Below, one piece after another: positions 48,634 through 58,835 of a stretch of DNA of 64,000 nucleotides. Origin of the DNA: Zeimonas sediminis (GTDB lineage Bacteria > Pseudomonadota > Gammaproteobacteria > Burkholderiales > Burkholderiaceae_E); assembly GCF_023721795.1 (NCBI RefSeq), contig NZ_JAMQYE010000002.1, positions 541,680 through 605,679 on the forward strand, given 5' to 3'. Made by a program: the position numbers and the translations under genes. Under the pieces are notes generated by a model. That model was given only the letters and a program-made list of their open reading frames with translations. It was not told the DNA's origin and made no database searches. How positions within the stretch are numbered: the stretch's first letter is position 1; each line of letters opens with the position of its first letter.

Positions 48634-48646
48634 TGCTAAGCTAGCA
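48634..48646. promoter_or_regulatory. Palindrome in the divergent promoter region
   Basis: TGCTAAGCTAGCA, an inverted repeat TGCTA-N3-TAGCA, lies midway between the divergent molybdopterin oxidoreductase and M20 amidohydrolase starts. It could be an operator; no regulator gene is adjacent. Confidence 0.3.
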
Positions 48647-48696
48647 GACCAAGCATTTGTCTGAGTTTCGGCCATTTTCCGGGGTTCCGCAAAGCC

Positions 48697-49887
48697 ATGC
48701 AGCTCGTCGAAGAAATCATCGCCCAGCACGCCGAGATCCGCACCCTGCGTCGCGACATCCACGCCCATCCCGAACTGAAGTTCGAGGAGTTCCGAACCGC
48801 CGACCTGGTGGCCGGCAAGCTCGAGGAATGGGGCATCCCCTGCGTGCGGGGCCTGGGCGGCACCGGCGTTGTGGGCATCGTCAAGGCCGGCTCGTCGCAC
48901 CGGGCGATCGGCCTGCGCGCCGACATGGACGCGCTGCCGATGACCGAGTTCAACAAGTTCGCGCACGCGTCGCGGCACGAGGGCAAGATGCACGCCTGCG
49001 GCCACGACGGCCACACCGCGATGCTGCTGGCCGCCGCGAAGCACTTCTCCAGGCACCGCAACTTCGACGGCACCGTCTACCTGATCTTCCAGCCGGCCGA
49101 GGAAGGCGGCGGCGGCGCCCGCGAGATGATCAAGGACGGCATCTTCGAGAAGTTCCCGATGGAAGCGGTGTTCGGCATGCACAACTGGCCGGGCCTGAAG
49201 GCCGGCCAGTTCGCGCTGAAGGCCGGCCCGGTCATGGGCTCGTCCAACGAGTTCCGCATCCGCATCCACGGCAAGGGCGCGCACGCGGCGATGCCGCACA
49301 CCGGCGTGGACCCGGTGCCGGTGGCCTGCCAGATGGTGCAGGCCTTCCAGACGATCATCACCCGCAACAAGCGCCCGATCGAGACCGCGGTGCTGTCGGT
49401 CACGATGATCCACGCCGGCGAGGCCACCAACGTGGTGCCCGACTTCGCCGAGATCCAGGGCACGCTGCGCACCTTCACGGTCGAGGCGATCGACCTGGTC
49501 GAGCAGCGGATGAAGGCGATCGCCGAGCACACCGCGGCCGCCTTCGACTGCACCGTCGATTTCGAGTTCGTGCGCAACTACCCGCCCACGATCAACCACC
49601 CGGCCGAGACCGACTTCTGCCGCGAGGTCATGAAGGACGTGGTCGGCGCCGACAACGTGTTCGAGTTCGAGCCCACCCTCGGCTCCGAGGACTTCTCCTA
49701 CTTCCTGCTCGAGAAGCCCGGCTGCTACGTGGTCATCGGCAACGGCGAGGGCGGGCACCGCGAGGCCGGCCACGGCCTGGGCCCCTGCGTGCTGCACAAC
49801 CCGAACTACGACTTCAACGACGACCTGATCCCGATCGGCGCCAGCTACTGGGTGAGGCTGGCCGAGCGCTGGCTGGCCGCCCGCTGA
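48697..49887 (+). CDS. M20-family amidohydrolase 1
   Basis: 396-residue M20D-type metallohydrolase (hippurate hydrolase/N-acyl-amino acid hydrolase group). Metal-binding motifs: GLRADMDALPM, HACGHDGHTAMLL, FQPAEEGGGGAREM, AVFGMHNWPG and LGSEDFSYFL; the dimerisation domain lies between. No signal peptide, so cytoplasmic. It begins an operon with a peptide ABC transporter, suggesting it cleaves an imported acylated amino acid or small peptide. It resembles the second M20 gene in this operon throughout. Confidence 0.94.
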   Translation: MQLVEEIIAQHAEIRTLRRDIHAHPELKFEEFRTADLVAGKLEEWGIPCVRGLGGTGVVGIVKAGSSHRAIGLRADMDALPMTEFNKFAHASRHEGKMHACGHDGHTAMLLAAAKHFSRHRNFDGTVYLIFQPAEEGGGGAREMIKDGIFEKFPMEAVFGMHNWPGLKAGQFALKAGPVMGSSNEFRIRIHGKGAHAAMPHTGVDPVPVACQMVQAFQTIITRNKRPIETAVLSVTMIHAGEATNVVPDFAEIQGTLRTFTVEAIDLVEQRMKAIAEHTAAAFDCTVDFEFVRNYPPTINHPAETDFCREVMKDVVGADNVFEFEPTLGSEDFSYFLLEKPGCYVVIGNGEGGHREAGHGLGPCVLHNPNYDFNDDLIPIGASYWVRLAERWLAAR

Positions 49888-49936
49888 GCCGCGGCGCAAG
49901 GCCCACCGGCGCGCCTACCCAGGGGTTCCCCAGCAG

Positions 49937-50920
49937 ATGCTCGCTTTCGTCGTCCGGCGGCTGTTCCAGGCCGTCGTGGTCATGCTGGTCGTCGCGTTCA
50001 TCGCGTTCTCGCTGTTCCAGTACGTCGGCGACCCGGTGCTCTCCATGGTCGGCCAGGACGCCACGCCCGAGGAGCGCGAGCAGCTGCGCAGCTCGCTCGG
50101 CCTGGACAGGCCCTTCTACGTGCAGTTCGGCCACTTCCTGGGCAACGCGGTGCAGGGCGAGTTCGGCCTGTCGTACCGGCAGGGGCGCAAGGTGTCCGCG
50201 CTGATCGTCGAGCGCTTCCCGGCCACGCTCGAGCTGTCGCTGGCCGCCGGCCTGCTGGCGCTGGCGATCGGCATTCCGCTGGGCGTGTACACCGCGCTGC
50301 GGCGAAAGGGCTTCCTGTCCAACCTTTTCCTCGCGGTGTCGCTGATCGGCGTTTCGCTGCCCACCTTCCTGATCGGCATCTTCCTGATCCTGCTGTTCGC
50401 GGTCGTGCTCGGCTGGCTGCCCTCGTACGGCCGCGGCGACACGGTGATGATCGGCTGGTGGTCGTCAGGGCTGTTCACCGCCAAGGGGCTGCAGCACCTG
50501 ATCCTGCCGGCGATCACGCTGTGCCTGTTCCAGCTCACGCTGATCATGCGGCTGGTGCGCGCCGAGATGCTCGAGGTGCTGCGCACCGACTACATCAAGT
50601 TCGCGCGCGCCCGTGGGCTGTCGGACAAGGCGGTCCACTTCGGCCACGCGCTGAAGAACACACTGGTCCCGGTCATCACGATCACCGGCCTGCAGCTCGG
50701 CTCGATCATCGCGTTCGCGATCGTCACCGAGACCGTGTTCCAGTGGCCGGGCATGGGGCTGCTGTTCATCCAGGCGGTGCAGTCGGCCGACATCCCGGTG
50801 ATGGCGGCCTACCTGTGCCTGATCGCGCTGGTTTTCGTGGTCATCAACCTGGTCGTCGACCTGCTGTACTTCGCGGTCGACCCGCGGCTGCGGATGGACC
50901 GCGCCGCCGCAGCGCACTGA
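49937..50920 (+). CDS. Peptide-type ABC transporter permease (DppB-like)
   Basis: Inner-membrane permease of 327 residues with six membrane segments, an N-terminal VVRRLFQAVVVMLVVAFIAF helix and the EAA loop ARARGLSDKAVHFGHALKN that contacts the ATPase. Follows the first M20 gene by 49 nt. The partner permease (DppC-like) is 3 kb downstream, separated by a second M20 gene and the binding-protein gene. Confidence 0.95.
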   Translation: MLAFVVRRLFQAVVVMLVVAFIAFSLFQYVGDPVLSMVGQDATPEEREQLRSSLGLDRPFYVQFGHFLGNAVQGEFGLSYRQGRKVSALIVERFPATLELSLAAGLLALAIGIPLGVYTALRRKGFLSNLFLAVSLIGVSLPTFLIGIFLILLFAVVLGWLPSYGRGDTVMIGWWSSGLFTAKGLQHLILPAITLCLFQLTLIMRLVRAEMLEVLRTDYIKFARARGLSDKAVHFGHALKNTLVPVITITGLQLGSIIAFAIVTETVFQWPGMGLLFIQAVQSADIPVMAAYLCLIALVFVVINLVVDLLYFAVDPRLRMDRAAAAH

Positions 50921-50988
50921 AGCGACACCCGGACGGCACCCCGCAGCCTCGGCACGCCCCCGTCGAGATCGACCCCAAGCCAACACAG

Positions 50989-52251
50989 ATGAACGTTCGC
51001 GAGACCCTTGCCACGCCTGCCGGCGAACCCGAAGCCCGGGAAGCCTGGCTGGGCGGGCATCCAGCCGTGGCCGCGATCCGCGCGTGGCACCGCGAGCTCA
51101 CCGCGATCCGCCGCGAGCTGCACGCGAACCCTGAGCTGGGCTTCGAGGAGCACTTCACCTCCGAGCTGGTCGCGCGCCAGCTCGCGCGCTGGGGCGTCGA
51201 CGAGATCCACCGCGGCATCGGCCGCACCGGCGTGGTCGGCGTGATCCGCGGCCGCGACACGCACAGCGCGCGAACCGTGGGCCTGCGGGCCGACATGGAC
51301 GCGCTGCCGATGCAGGAGGAGAACGACTTCGCGCACCGCTCGCGCAAGGCCGGCTGCATGCACGGCTGCGGCCACGACGGCCACACCGCGATGCTGCTCG
51401 GCGCCGCGCGCTACCTGGCGAAGACCAGGGACTTCGACGGCACCGTGCACCTGATCTTCCAGCCCGGCGAGGAAGGATTCGGCGGCGCGCGGGTGATGAT
51501 CGAGGACGGCCTGTTCGAGCGCTTTCCGTGCGACGCGGTCTACGCGATGCACAACTGGCCGGGCCTGCCGCCGGGCAGCATCGCGGTGCGGCCCGGCCCG
51601 ATGATGGCCGCAGCCGATCGGGTCACGATCACCGTCGAGGGCCGCGGCGGCCACGGCGCGCATCCGTACCAGACGATCGACCCGGTGCTGGTCGCCGCGC
51701 ACATCATCACCGCCACGCAGTCGATCGTGTCTCGCAACGTGCGCCCGCTCGACTCGGCGGTGGTCAGCCTGTGCGCGATCGAGGCCGGTCACCTCGGCGC
51801 GATGAGCGTGATGCCGCGCGAGGCGAAGATCGTCGGCACCGTTCGCACCTTCAAGCCCGAGACCCAGGACATGATCGAGCAGCGGCTGTCGGCGCTCGCC
51901 TCATCGGTGGCCGCTGGCTTCGGCGCGCAGGCGCGCGTGGACTACGAGCGGATCTACCCGGCCACGATCAACAGCCGCGCCGAGGCACTGTTCGGCCAGC
52001 GCGTGGCCGAGGAGCTGGTCGGCGCCGACAACACGGTCACCGATCTCGAGCCGAGCATGGGCGCCGAGGACTTCTCGTTCATGCTCCGGGCCCGGCCGGG
52101 CGCCTATTTCCGCATCGGCCAGGGCGGCGCCGAAGCCGGCCGGCTGCTGCACAATACCGTTTACGACTTCAACGACGAGATCCTGCCGCTGGGCGCCGCG
52201 TTGTTCGCGCGGCTGGCCGAACGCTCGATGCCGCTCGGCGGGAGTCGCTGA
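50989..52251 (+). CDS. M20-family amidohydrolase 2
   Basis: 420-residue paralogue of the protein encoded by 48697-49887, with the same metal motifs: GLRADMDALPM, HGCGHDGHTAMLL, FQPGEEGFGGARVM, AVYAMHNWPG and MGAEDFSFML. It has a ~25-residue N-terminal extension. Cytoplasmic. Placed between the two permease genes of the transporter, which argues that it acts on the transported compound. Confidence 0.94.
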   Translation: MNVRETLATPAGEPEAREAWLGGHPAVAAIRAWHRELTAIRRELHANPELGFEEHFTSELVARQLARWGVDEIHRGIGRTGVVGVIRGRDTHSARTVGLRADMDALPMQEENDFAHRSRKAGCMHGCGHDGHTAMLLGAARYLAKTRDFDGTVHLIFQPGEEGFGGARVMIEDGLFERFPCDAVYAMHNWPGLPPGSIAVRPGPMMAAADRVTITVEGRGGHGAHPYQTIDPVLVAAHIITATQSIVSRNVRPLDSAVVSLCAIEAGHLGAMSVMPREAKIVGTVRTFKPETQDMIEQRLSALASSVAAGFGAQARVDYERIYPATINSRAEALFGQRVAEELVGADNTVTDLEPSMGAEDFSFMLRARPGAYFRIGQGGAEAGRLLHNTVYDFNDEILPLGAALFARLAERSMPLGGSR

Positions 52252-52296
52252 CCGGCGGGCCCGAAGAGCACGCCATCCCCCTGGAGAGAGGAAACG

Positions 52297-53886
52297 ATGA
52301 TGCAGAAGAAGCAATCGATGCTGCGCAAGAGCGCGCTGGCCTTCGCGCTGACCGTCGCGCTGACCGGCGTGGCGGGCGCCAAGACCTTCCGGATCGCCGA
52401 CCAGGGCGATGCGCTGTCGATGGACCCGCATTCGCTGAACGAGTCGCTGCAGCTCTCGTTCACCGGCAACGTCTACGAGCCGCTGGTCGGGCGCGACAAG
52501 AAGCTCGGCCTGGTGCCGGCGCTGGCCACCAAGTGGGAGCAGGTCAACCCGACCACCTGGCGCTTCGACCTGCGCAAGGGCGTGACCTTCCACGACGGCA
52601 CGCCTTTCACCGCCGACGACGTGGTCTTCACCTTCGCGCGAGCGGCCGGCGAGGGCTCCGACATGCGCTCGTACACGAACACGATCGCCGAGGTGAAGAA
52701 GATCGACAGCCACACGATCGAGATCATCACCAAGTCGCCGTTCCCGATCCTGCCCGACGTGATCTCGCTCGTGTACATCATGAGCAAGAAGTGGGCGGAG
52801 GAGAACAACGCGACCCGGCCGGTCGACAAGCGCAAGGGCGTCGAGAACGCGGCCTCGTTCCGCGCCAACGGCACCGGCCCGTTCCGGCTGCGCTCGCGCG
52901 ACCCCGGCGTGCGCACCGTGCTGGTCCGCAACCTGAACTACTGGGACAAGGTCGAGACCAACGTCGACGAGGTCGTCTTCACGCCGATCGGCAGCGACGC
53001 CACCCGCGTGGCCGCGCTGATCTCGGGCGAGATCGACATGATGCAGCCGGTGCCGGTGCAGGACGTCGCCCGGCTCAAGCAGAACCCCAACCTGAACATC
53101 ATGCAGGGGCCCGAGCTGCGCACGATCTTCCTGGGCATGGACCAGGCGCGCGACGAGCTGCTCTTCTCGAACGTCAAGGGCAAGAACCCGTTCAAGGACA
53201 AGCGGGTGCGGCAGGCCTTCTACCAGTCGATCGACATCGAGGCGATCAAGAGCCGGATCATGCGCGGCGCGGCCACGCCCACCGCGCTGATGGTCGCCCC
53301 GGGCATCAAGGGCTTCGACCCGGCGCTGAACAAGCGCCTGCCCTACGACCCGAACGCCGCCAAGAAGCTGCTGGCCGACGCCGGCTACCCGAACGGCTTC
53401 GAGGTCAAGATGAACTGCCCGAACGACCGCTACGTGAACGACGGCGAGATCTGCCAGGCGGTGGCCGGCATGCTCGCGCGCGTCGGGGTCAAGGTGACCC
53501 TCGAGGCCGAGAGCAAGGCGACCTACTTCCCGAAGATCCTGTCGCGCAACACCTCGTTCTACCTGCTCGGCTGGACGCCCGGCACCTACGACTCGCACAA
53601 CCCGCTGAACGCGCTGATGGCCACGCCGGGCGCCGGCGGCCAGGGCCAGTTCAACCTGGGCAGCTACAGCAACCCGAAGCTCGATGAGCTGACCGCGAAG
53701 ATCGCGTCCGAGACCGACGAGGCCAAGCGCAACGCGATGATCTCCGAGGCCTTCAAGATCCACCAGGACGACGTCGGCCACCTGCCGCTGCACCAGCAGG
53801 CGCTCGCCTGGGGCACGCGCAAGAACGTGTCGCTGGTCCAGCTGCCCGACAACTTCAACCAGTTCAAGTGGGTGGTCATCAAGTGA
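52297..53886 (+). CDS. Peptide-type ABC transporter substrate-binding protein
   Basis: Family 5 (DppA/OppA) periplasmic binding protein of 529 residues. Signal peptide with a Leu/Ala core (ALAFALTVALTGVAGA) is cleaved before KTFRIADQGD. The family signature is present: ATKWEQVNPTTWRFDLRKGV followed by FHDGTPFTADDVVFTFARA. GAGAGAGG lies ~9 nt upstream of ATG 52297. Its ligand is unknown; the flanking M20 enzymes suggest a peptide or N-acylated amino acid. Confidence 0.95.
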   Translation: MMQKKQSMLRKSALAFALTVALTGVAGAKTFRIADQGDALSMDPHSLNESLQLSFTGNVYEPLVGRDKKLGLVPALATKWEQVNPTTWRFDLRKGVTFHDGTPFTADDVVFTFARAAGEGSDMRSYTNTIAEVKKIDSHTIEIITKSPFPILPDVISLVYIMSKKWAEENNATRPVDKRKGVENAASFRANGTGPFRLRSRDPGVRTVLVRNLNYWDKVETNVDEVVFTPIGSDATRVAALISGEIDMMQPVPVQDVARLKQNPNLNIMQGPELRTIFLGMDQARDELLFSNVKGKNPFKDKRVRQAFYQSIDIEAIKSRIMRGAATPTALMVAPGIKGFDPALNKRLPYDPNAAKKLLADAGYPNGFEVKMNCPNDRYVNDGEICQAVAGMLARVGVKVTLEAESKATYFPKILSRNTSFYLLGWTPGTYDSHNPLNALMATPGAGGQGQFNLGSYSNPKLDELTAKIASETDEAKRNAMISEAFKIHQDDVGHLPLHQQALAWGTRKNVSLVQLPDNFNQFKWVVIK

Positions 53887-54808
53887 CGGCAGCGGCGCCT
53901 TCGGCGCTGCGGCGCTTCCTCGACAGCGACCTCTGGTACAGCTTCCGTACCAGCCCGGTCGCGGTCGGGGCGGCGCTGGTCGCGGCGGTCATGATCGTCG
54001 GGGCGCTGTTCGCGCCCTGGGTGGCGCCGCACCAGCCCTTCGACCTGGCGACGCTGTCGCTGATGGACTCGCTGCTCCCTCCGGCCTGGATGGAGGAGGG
54101 GCAGATGGGCTTCTTCCTGGGCACCGACGACCAGGGCCGCGACGTGCTGTCCACGATCCTCTACGGTTCGCGGATCTCGCTGCTGGTGGGCCTGGCCTCG
54201 GTGGCCGTGGCCATGGTGCTGGGCGTGAGCCTCGGCCTGCTGTCCGGCTACGTGGGCGGCCGGCTCGACGCCTTCATCATGCGCGTGGCGGACGTGCAGC
54301 TGTCCTTCCCGGCGATCCTGATCGCGCTGCTGATCGACGGCTCGGCGCGCGCGCTGCTGCCGCGCGACGTTCACACCGACTGGCTCGCGATCGGCGTGCT
54401 GGTCGGCTCGATCGGCCTGGCGAACTGGGTGCAGTACGCGCGCACGGTGCGCGGCTCCACGCTGGTCGAGCAGGGCAAGGAGTACGTGCAGGCCGCCCGG
54501 GTGATCGGCGTGAAGCCCTGGCGGATCATGATCCGCCACGTGCTGCCCAACGTGCTCGGGCCGGTGCTGGTCATCGCCACGATCAACGTGGCCCAGGCGA
54601 TCATCACCGAGGCCACGCTGTCCTTCCTGGGCGTGGGCGTGCCGCCGACCTCGCCGTCGCTCGGCACGATGATCAACAACGGCAACAACTTCCTGTATTC
54701 CGGCGAGTGGTGGCTGGTGATGTTCCCCGGCCTCGCGCTGGTGCTGCTGTGCATGTCGGTGAACCTGCTCGGCGACTGGCTGCGCGACGCGCTGAACCCC
54801 AAGCTGCA

Positions 54809-54812
<4 letters not shown>
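53883..54812 (+). CDS. Peptide-type ABC transporter permease (DppC-like)
   Basis: 309-residue permease with six membrane segments and the DppC N-terminal pattern. LGTDDQGRDVLSTILYGSRI and the EAA loop AARVIGVKPWRIMIRHVLPN are diagnostic. GTG 53883 overlaps the binding-protein stop (GTGA), implying coupled translation. Confidence 0.95.
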
Positions 54813-55795
<983 letters not shown>

Positions 55796-55811
55796 GGGCG
55801 GCGCGAGCGCA

Positions 55812-56870
55812 ATGAACACGATCGAGAAACTGGTCGAGAAGGGCCCGACCGCGCCGGGGGCCGGGCCCTCGCCGTCCGAGCCCCCACTGGTCGAGGTCGA
55901 CGGCATCGCCAAGGTCTTCGACGTTTCGGCGCCCTGGCTGAACCGGGTGCTCGAGCGCAAGCCGAAGCTGTTGCTGCACGCGGTCGACGGCGTGTCGTTC
56001 ACGATCCGGCGCGGCGAAACGCTGGCGCTGGTCGGCGAGTCCGGCTGCGGCAAGTCGACCGTGGCGCGGATGCTGGTCGGGCTCTACCGGCCCACGCGCG
56101 GTTCGGTAAGGATCGACGGGCACGACCTCGCCGAGCTGTCGGGCCCCTCTGGCCAGGCGCTGCGCCGCCGGATCCAGATGATCTTCCAGGATCCGTACGC
56201 GAGCCTGAACCCGCGCTGGAAGGTCGCCGAGATCATCGCCGAGCCGATCCGGGTGCACCGGCTGCTCGACGACGAGTCCGCGATCGCGGCGCGGGTCGGC
56301 GAATTGCTGCGGCACGTCGGCCTGTCGCCGGCCGACGCGGCCCGCTTCCCCCACCAGTTCTCCGGTGGCCAGCGCCAGCGCATCTCGATCGCCCGCGCGC
56401 TGGCCTCGCAGCCCGAGTTCCTTGTCTGCGACGAGCCCACGTCGGCGCTGGACGTGTCGGTGCAGGCGCAGGTGCTGAACCTGATGCGCGAGCTACAGAA
56501 GCAGGACGGCCTGACCTACCTGTTCATCTCGCACAACCTGGCGGTGGTCCACCACGTGGCCGACCGGGTCGGCGTGATGTACCTGGGCCGCATCGTCGAA
56601 CTCGCGCCCAAGCGCACGTTGTTCGAGACGCCGCGCCATCCGTACACCCGGATGCTGCTCGACGCGATTCCCGACATCGGCATGACCGGCCGGGCCCGGA
56701 CGCCGGTAGCCGGCGAGGTGCCCAACCCGCTGAATCCGCCGTCGGGCTGCACCTTCCATCCGCGCTGCCCGCACGCGAACGATCGCTGCCGCCGCGAGGC
56801 GCCGCAGCTGCTCGCCACCGCCGAGGGCGGCCAGGTGGCCTGCCACGCGGTGGAGGAAGGACGGATCTGA
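55812..56870 (+). CDS. Peptide ABC transporter ATP-binding protein (DppF-like)
   Basis: Second ATPase, 352 residues. Walker [15 protein letters not shown]-loop [14 protein letters not shown], signature [16 protein letters not shown], Walker [12 protein letters not shown], and the C-terminal [15 protein letters not shown] motif. ATG 55812 gives [11 protein letters not shown]; an in-frame ATG at 55788 that overlaps the upstream stop is an alternative. Last gene of the transporter operon; a convergent LD-carboxypeptidase gene follows 60 nt on. Confidence 0.95.
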   Translation: MNTIEKLVEKGPTAPGAGPSPSEPPLVEVDGIAKVFDVSAPWLNRVLERKPKLLLHAVDGVSFTIRRGETLALVGESGCGKSTVARMLVGLYRPTRGSVRIDGHDLAELSGPSGQALRRRIQMIFQDPYASLNPRWKVAEIIAEPIRVHRLLDDESAIAARVGELLRHVGLSPADAARFPHQFSGGQRQRISIARALASQPEFLVCDEPTSALDVSVQAQVLNLMRELQKQDGLTYLFISHNLAVVHHVADRVGVMYLGRIVELAPKRTLFETPRHPYTRMLLDAIPDIGMTGRARTPVAGEVPNPLNPPSGCTFHPRCPHANDRCRREAPQLLATAEGGQVACHAVEEGRI

Positions 56871-56930
56871 GGAGCCGGAACCGGCCCGGGGCCAGCCGGA
56901 AGGCTGCGCGCCCCGCGCCGGCTCTCCCGC

Positions 56931-58124
56931 TCATGCTCCCGCTGCCGGTCCGCCCGCCCGTCCGCCCGGCGGCCCCTCGAGCGGAACCAGCCTGCAGCCG
57001 ACTTCCGGCGCGGGCCAGCGATCGGTCGCGAGCCGCTCGAGCCGATAGCGCAGCCCCACGCCCAGCACCGCCCGTCGCGGCACGTGACCGAAGGGCAGGC
57101 CGCGCACCACCGGCACGCCGGCCCTTTCCTCGATCAGCCGGGCGACCTCGCCGAGCCCGTAGCCGTTGTCCTGCGGCGCCGGCTTCCAGCCGGTGAAGCG
57201 GCCGAACAGGATCGCCCGCTGCCGGGCCAGCACGCCAGCGTGCAGCAGTTGCAGCAGCATCCGCTCGACGCGGTAAGGGTGCTCGGCCACGTCCTCGACG
57301 AACAGCAGGCCTCCTTCCACGACGGGCATCCAGCGGGTACCGGCCAGGCTCGCGATCATCGCCAGGTTGCCGCCCCACAGCGTGCCTTCGAGCGCAGAGC
57401 GCCCTGCCGTCACGCCGCCGACCTTCGCCTGCCCAGACTCCGCCCCCTGCCCCTGCCCCTGCCCCTGCCCCTGCCCCTGCCCCTGCCCCTGCCCCTGCTG
57501 CTGCCCCTGCTGCTGCCCCTGCTGCTGCCCCGGCTCCGGCTCCGGCTCCGGCTCCGGCCCCGGCTCCGGCAGCCACTCGACCACCGGCGCCTCGCCCCCC
57601 AGCAATTGCTCGAACTGCCCGAGCATCCACGGATCGGGCTCGGCCGCGCCGAAGTCGCCGCACACCGACGGGCCCGCCCAGCTCGGCGCGCCGGTTTCCG
57701 CGAGCAGCGCCAGCTGGAACGCGGTGAAGTCGCTGAAGCCGACCCAGCGCGTGCCGCGACGAACCGACCCGGCCACCAGGTTCCAGTCGATCCGGTCGAG
57801 CAGTCGCGAGAGTCCGTAGCCGCCGCGCGCGATCATGACCAGGTCGACGTCCTCATCGCGAGCGGCATCGTGGATCTGTGCGAGCCGCGCCTCGTCGGTT
57901 CCGGCAAAGCGCAGCCAGGGCGCATCGGGCACACGGTTCCGAAGCTCGCAGCCCAGCCCGGCGAGCCGGGTAATCCCGACCTCGAAATCGGCGCGAGAAA
58001 GCAGCGCGCCCGACGGCGCGATCACGTCGATGCGGCGCCGCGCCGGGGCGGCGCGGGAGGGCTCGTGGTCGAGGCCAGGCACCGCCGCTCGCCCGGCCCC
58101 GCTCCCGGCTCGAGGCGCGCTCAC
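56931..58124 (-). CDS. LD-carboxypeptidase with Pro-Glu/Gln-Gly repeat insert
   Basis: Peptidase of the S66 (LdcA/MccF) family, which removes the terminal D-Ala from murein tetrapeptides in the cytoplasm. Catalytic Ser is in RWVGFSDFTAFQ, Glu in LLFVEDVAEHP and His in LPFGHVPRRA, so activity is expected. At 397 residues it is ~90 longer than typical LdcA, mostly because of a ~43-residue insert near residues 185-227 made of PEP repeats, three GQQQ units and about eight GQ pairs, encoded by perfect hexa- and nonanucleotide repeats. N- and C-termini are also Ala/Gly/Pro-rich. Its start overlaps the lrp stop, so the two are co-transcribed. Confidence 0.92.
   Translation of the reverse strand: MSAPRAGSGAGRAAVPGLDHEPSRAAPARRRIDVIAPSGALLSRADFEVGITRLAGLGCELRNRVPDAPWLRFAGTDEARLAQIHDAARDEDVDLVMIARGGYGLSRLLDRIDWNLVAGSVRRGTRWVGFSDFTAFQLALLAETGAPSWAGPSVCGDFGAAEPDPWMLGQFEQLLGGEAPVVEWLPEPGPEPEPEPEPGQQQGQQQGQQQGQGQGQGQGQGQGQGQGAESGQAKVGGVTAGRSALEGTLWGGNLAMIASLAGTRWMPVVEGGLLFVEDVAEHPYRVERMLLQLLHAGVLARQRAILFGRFTGWKPAPQDNGYGLGEVARLIEERAGVPVVRGLPFGHVPRRAVLGVGLRYRLERLATDRWPAPEVGCRLVPLEGPPGGRAGGPAAGA
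57443..57570. repeat. Compound simple-sequence tract in the LD-carboxypeptidase gene
   Basis: Hexamer CCCCTG repeated about nine times (57443-57497), three CTGCTGCCC nonamers (about 57497-57529) and about five GGCTCC hexamers (57532-57570). All units are multiples of three, so slippage changes protein length without frameshift. Confidence 0.93.
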
Positions 58125-58624
58125 GGATTCGCCCCCGGCTCCGGCAGGTGCAGCTCCAGGCTTTCCTTGATCTCTTCCATCACGATGTAGCTTCGGGATT
58201 CGCGGGCGCCGGGCAGCGCGAGCAGCATGTCGCCGAGCAGTTTACGGTAGGCGTCCATGCCGGGAATGCGCGCCTTGATCAGGTAGTCGAAATCGCCCGA
58301 CACCAGATGGCACTCGAGCACCCAGGGCAGCTTGCGGACCTCGCGCCGGAACTCGTCGAAGATCGCGCCCGATTTGGCCGCCAGCCGGATCTCGACGAAG
58401 ACCAGCAGCTGCTGGCCCAGCGAGTGCGGATTCAGCCGTGCGTGATAACCGGCGATGAAACCGTCGCGCTCGAGCCGGCGAACCCGCTCGCTGCACGGCG
58501 TGACCGACAAACCGACCTTGTCGGCCAGCTCGGTCATCGACATCCGGCCGTCGGCCTGCAGCAGGCGCAGGATCCGGCGATCGATCCTGTCCAGGTCCTT
58601 GACCAGCTGGGTTCTCGTTCGCAA
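58121..58624 (-). CDS. Lrp/AsnC family transcriptional regulator
   Basis: Amino-acid-responsive regulator of 167 residues. Helix-turn-helix in [20 protein letters not shown], then the RAM ligand-binding domain ([35 protein letters not shown]). TTG 58624 is preferred: AGGAAA precedes it and the resulting N-terminus ([18 protein letters not shown]) matches the family. Divergent from dadA, so likely its regulator, and co-transcribed with the LD-carboxypeptidase. D-alanine released by the carboxypeptidase and D-amino acid oxidation by DadA form a plausible common theme. Confidence 0.93.
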   Translation of the reverse strand: MRTRTQLVKDLDRIDRRILRLLQADGRMSMTELADKVGLSVTPCSERVRRLERDGFIAGYHARLNPHSLGQQLLVFVEIRLAAKSGAIFDEFRREVRKLPWVLECHLVSGDFDYLIKARIPGMDAYRKLLGDMLLALPGARESRSYIVMEEIKESLELHLPEPGANP

Positions 58625-58835
58625 GAAATTTTCCTGTCTTTCGAGCTTATTCCTGAAACATTCTAGTGCGATCCGGAAATACGTTAACTCTTTCTGCTGG
58701 CGATGCCGCAGAATTTCCAGCACTCGCGGCTTCCTTCGCCCCACGCGGGCAGCCCTCCCCAGGCGGCAGCCCTCTGTCCCTTGGAGGCGATCCCCTCTCC
58801 CGCCGGCCGCGCAACGTGCACTGATGGAGTCGACG

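Noticed and set aside
57443..57570. CRISPR-like repeat array
   Set aside because: Units are 6-9 bp with no spacers and lie inside a coding frame; it is a microsatellite, not a CRISPR array.
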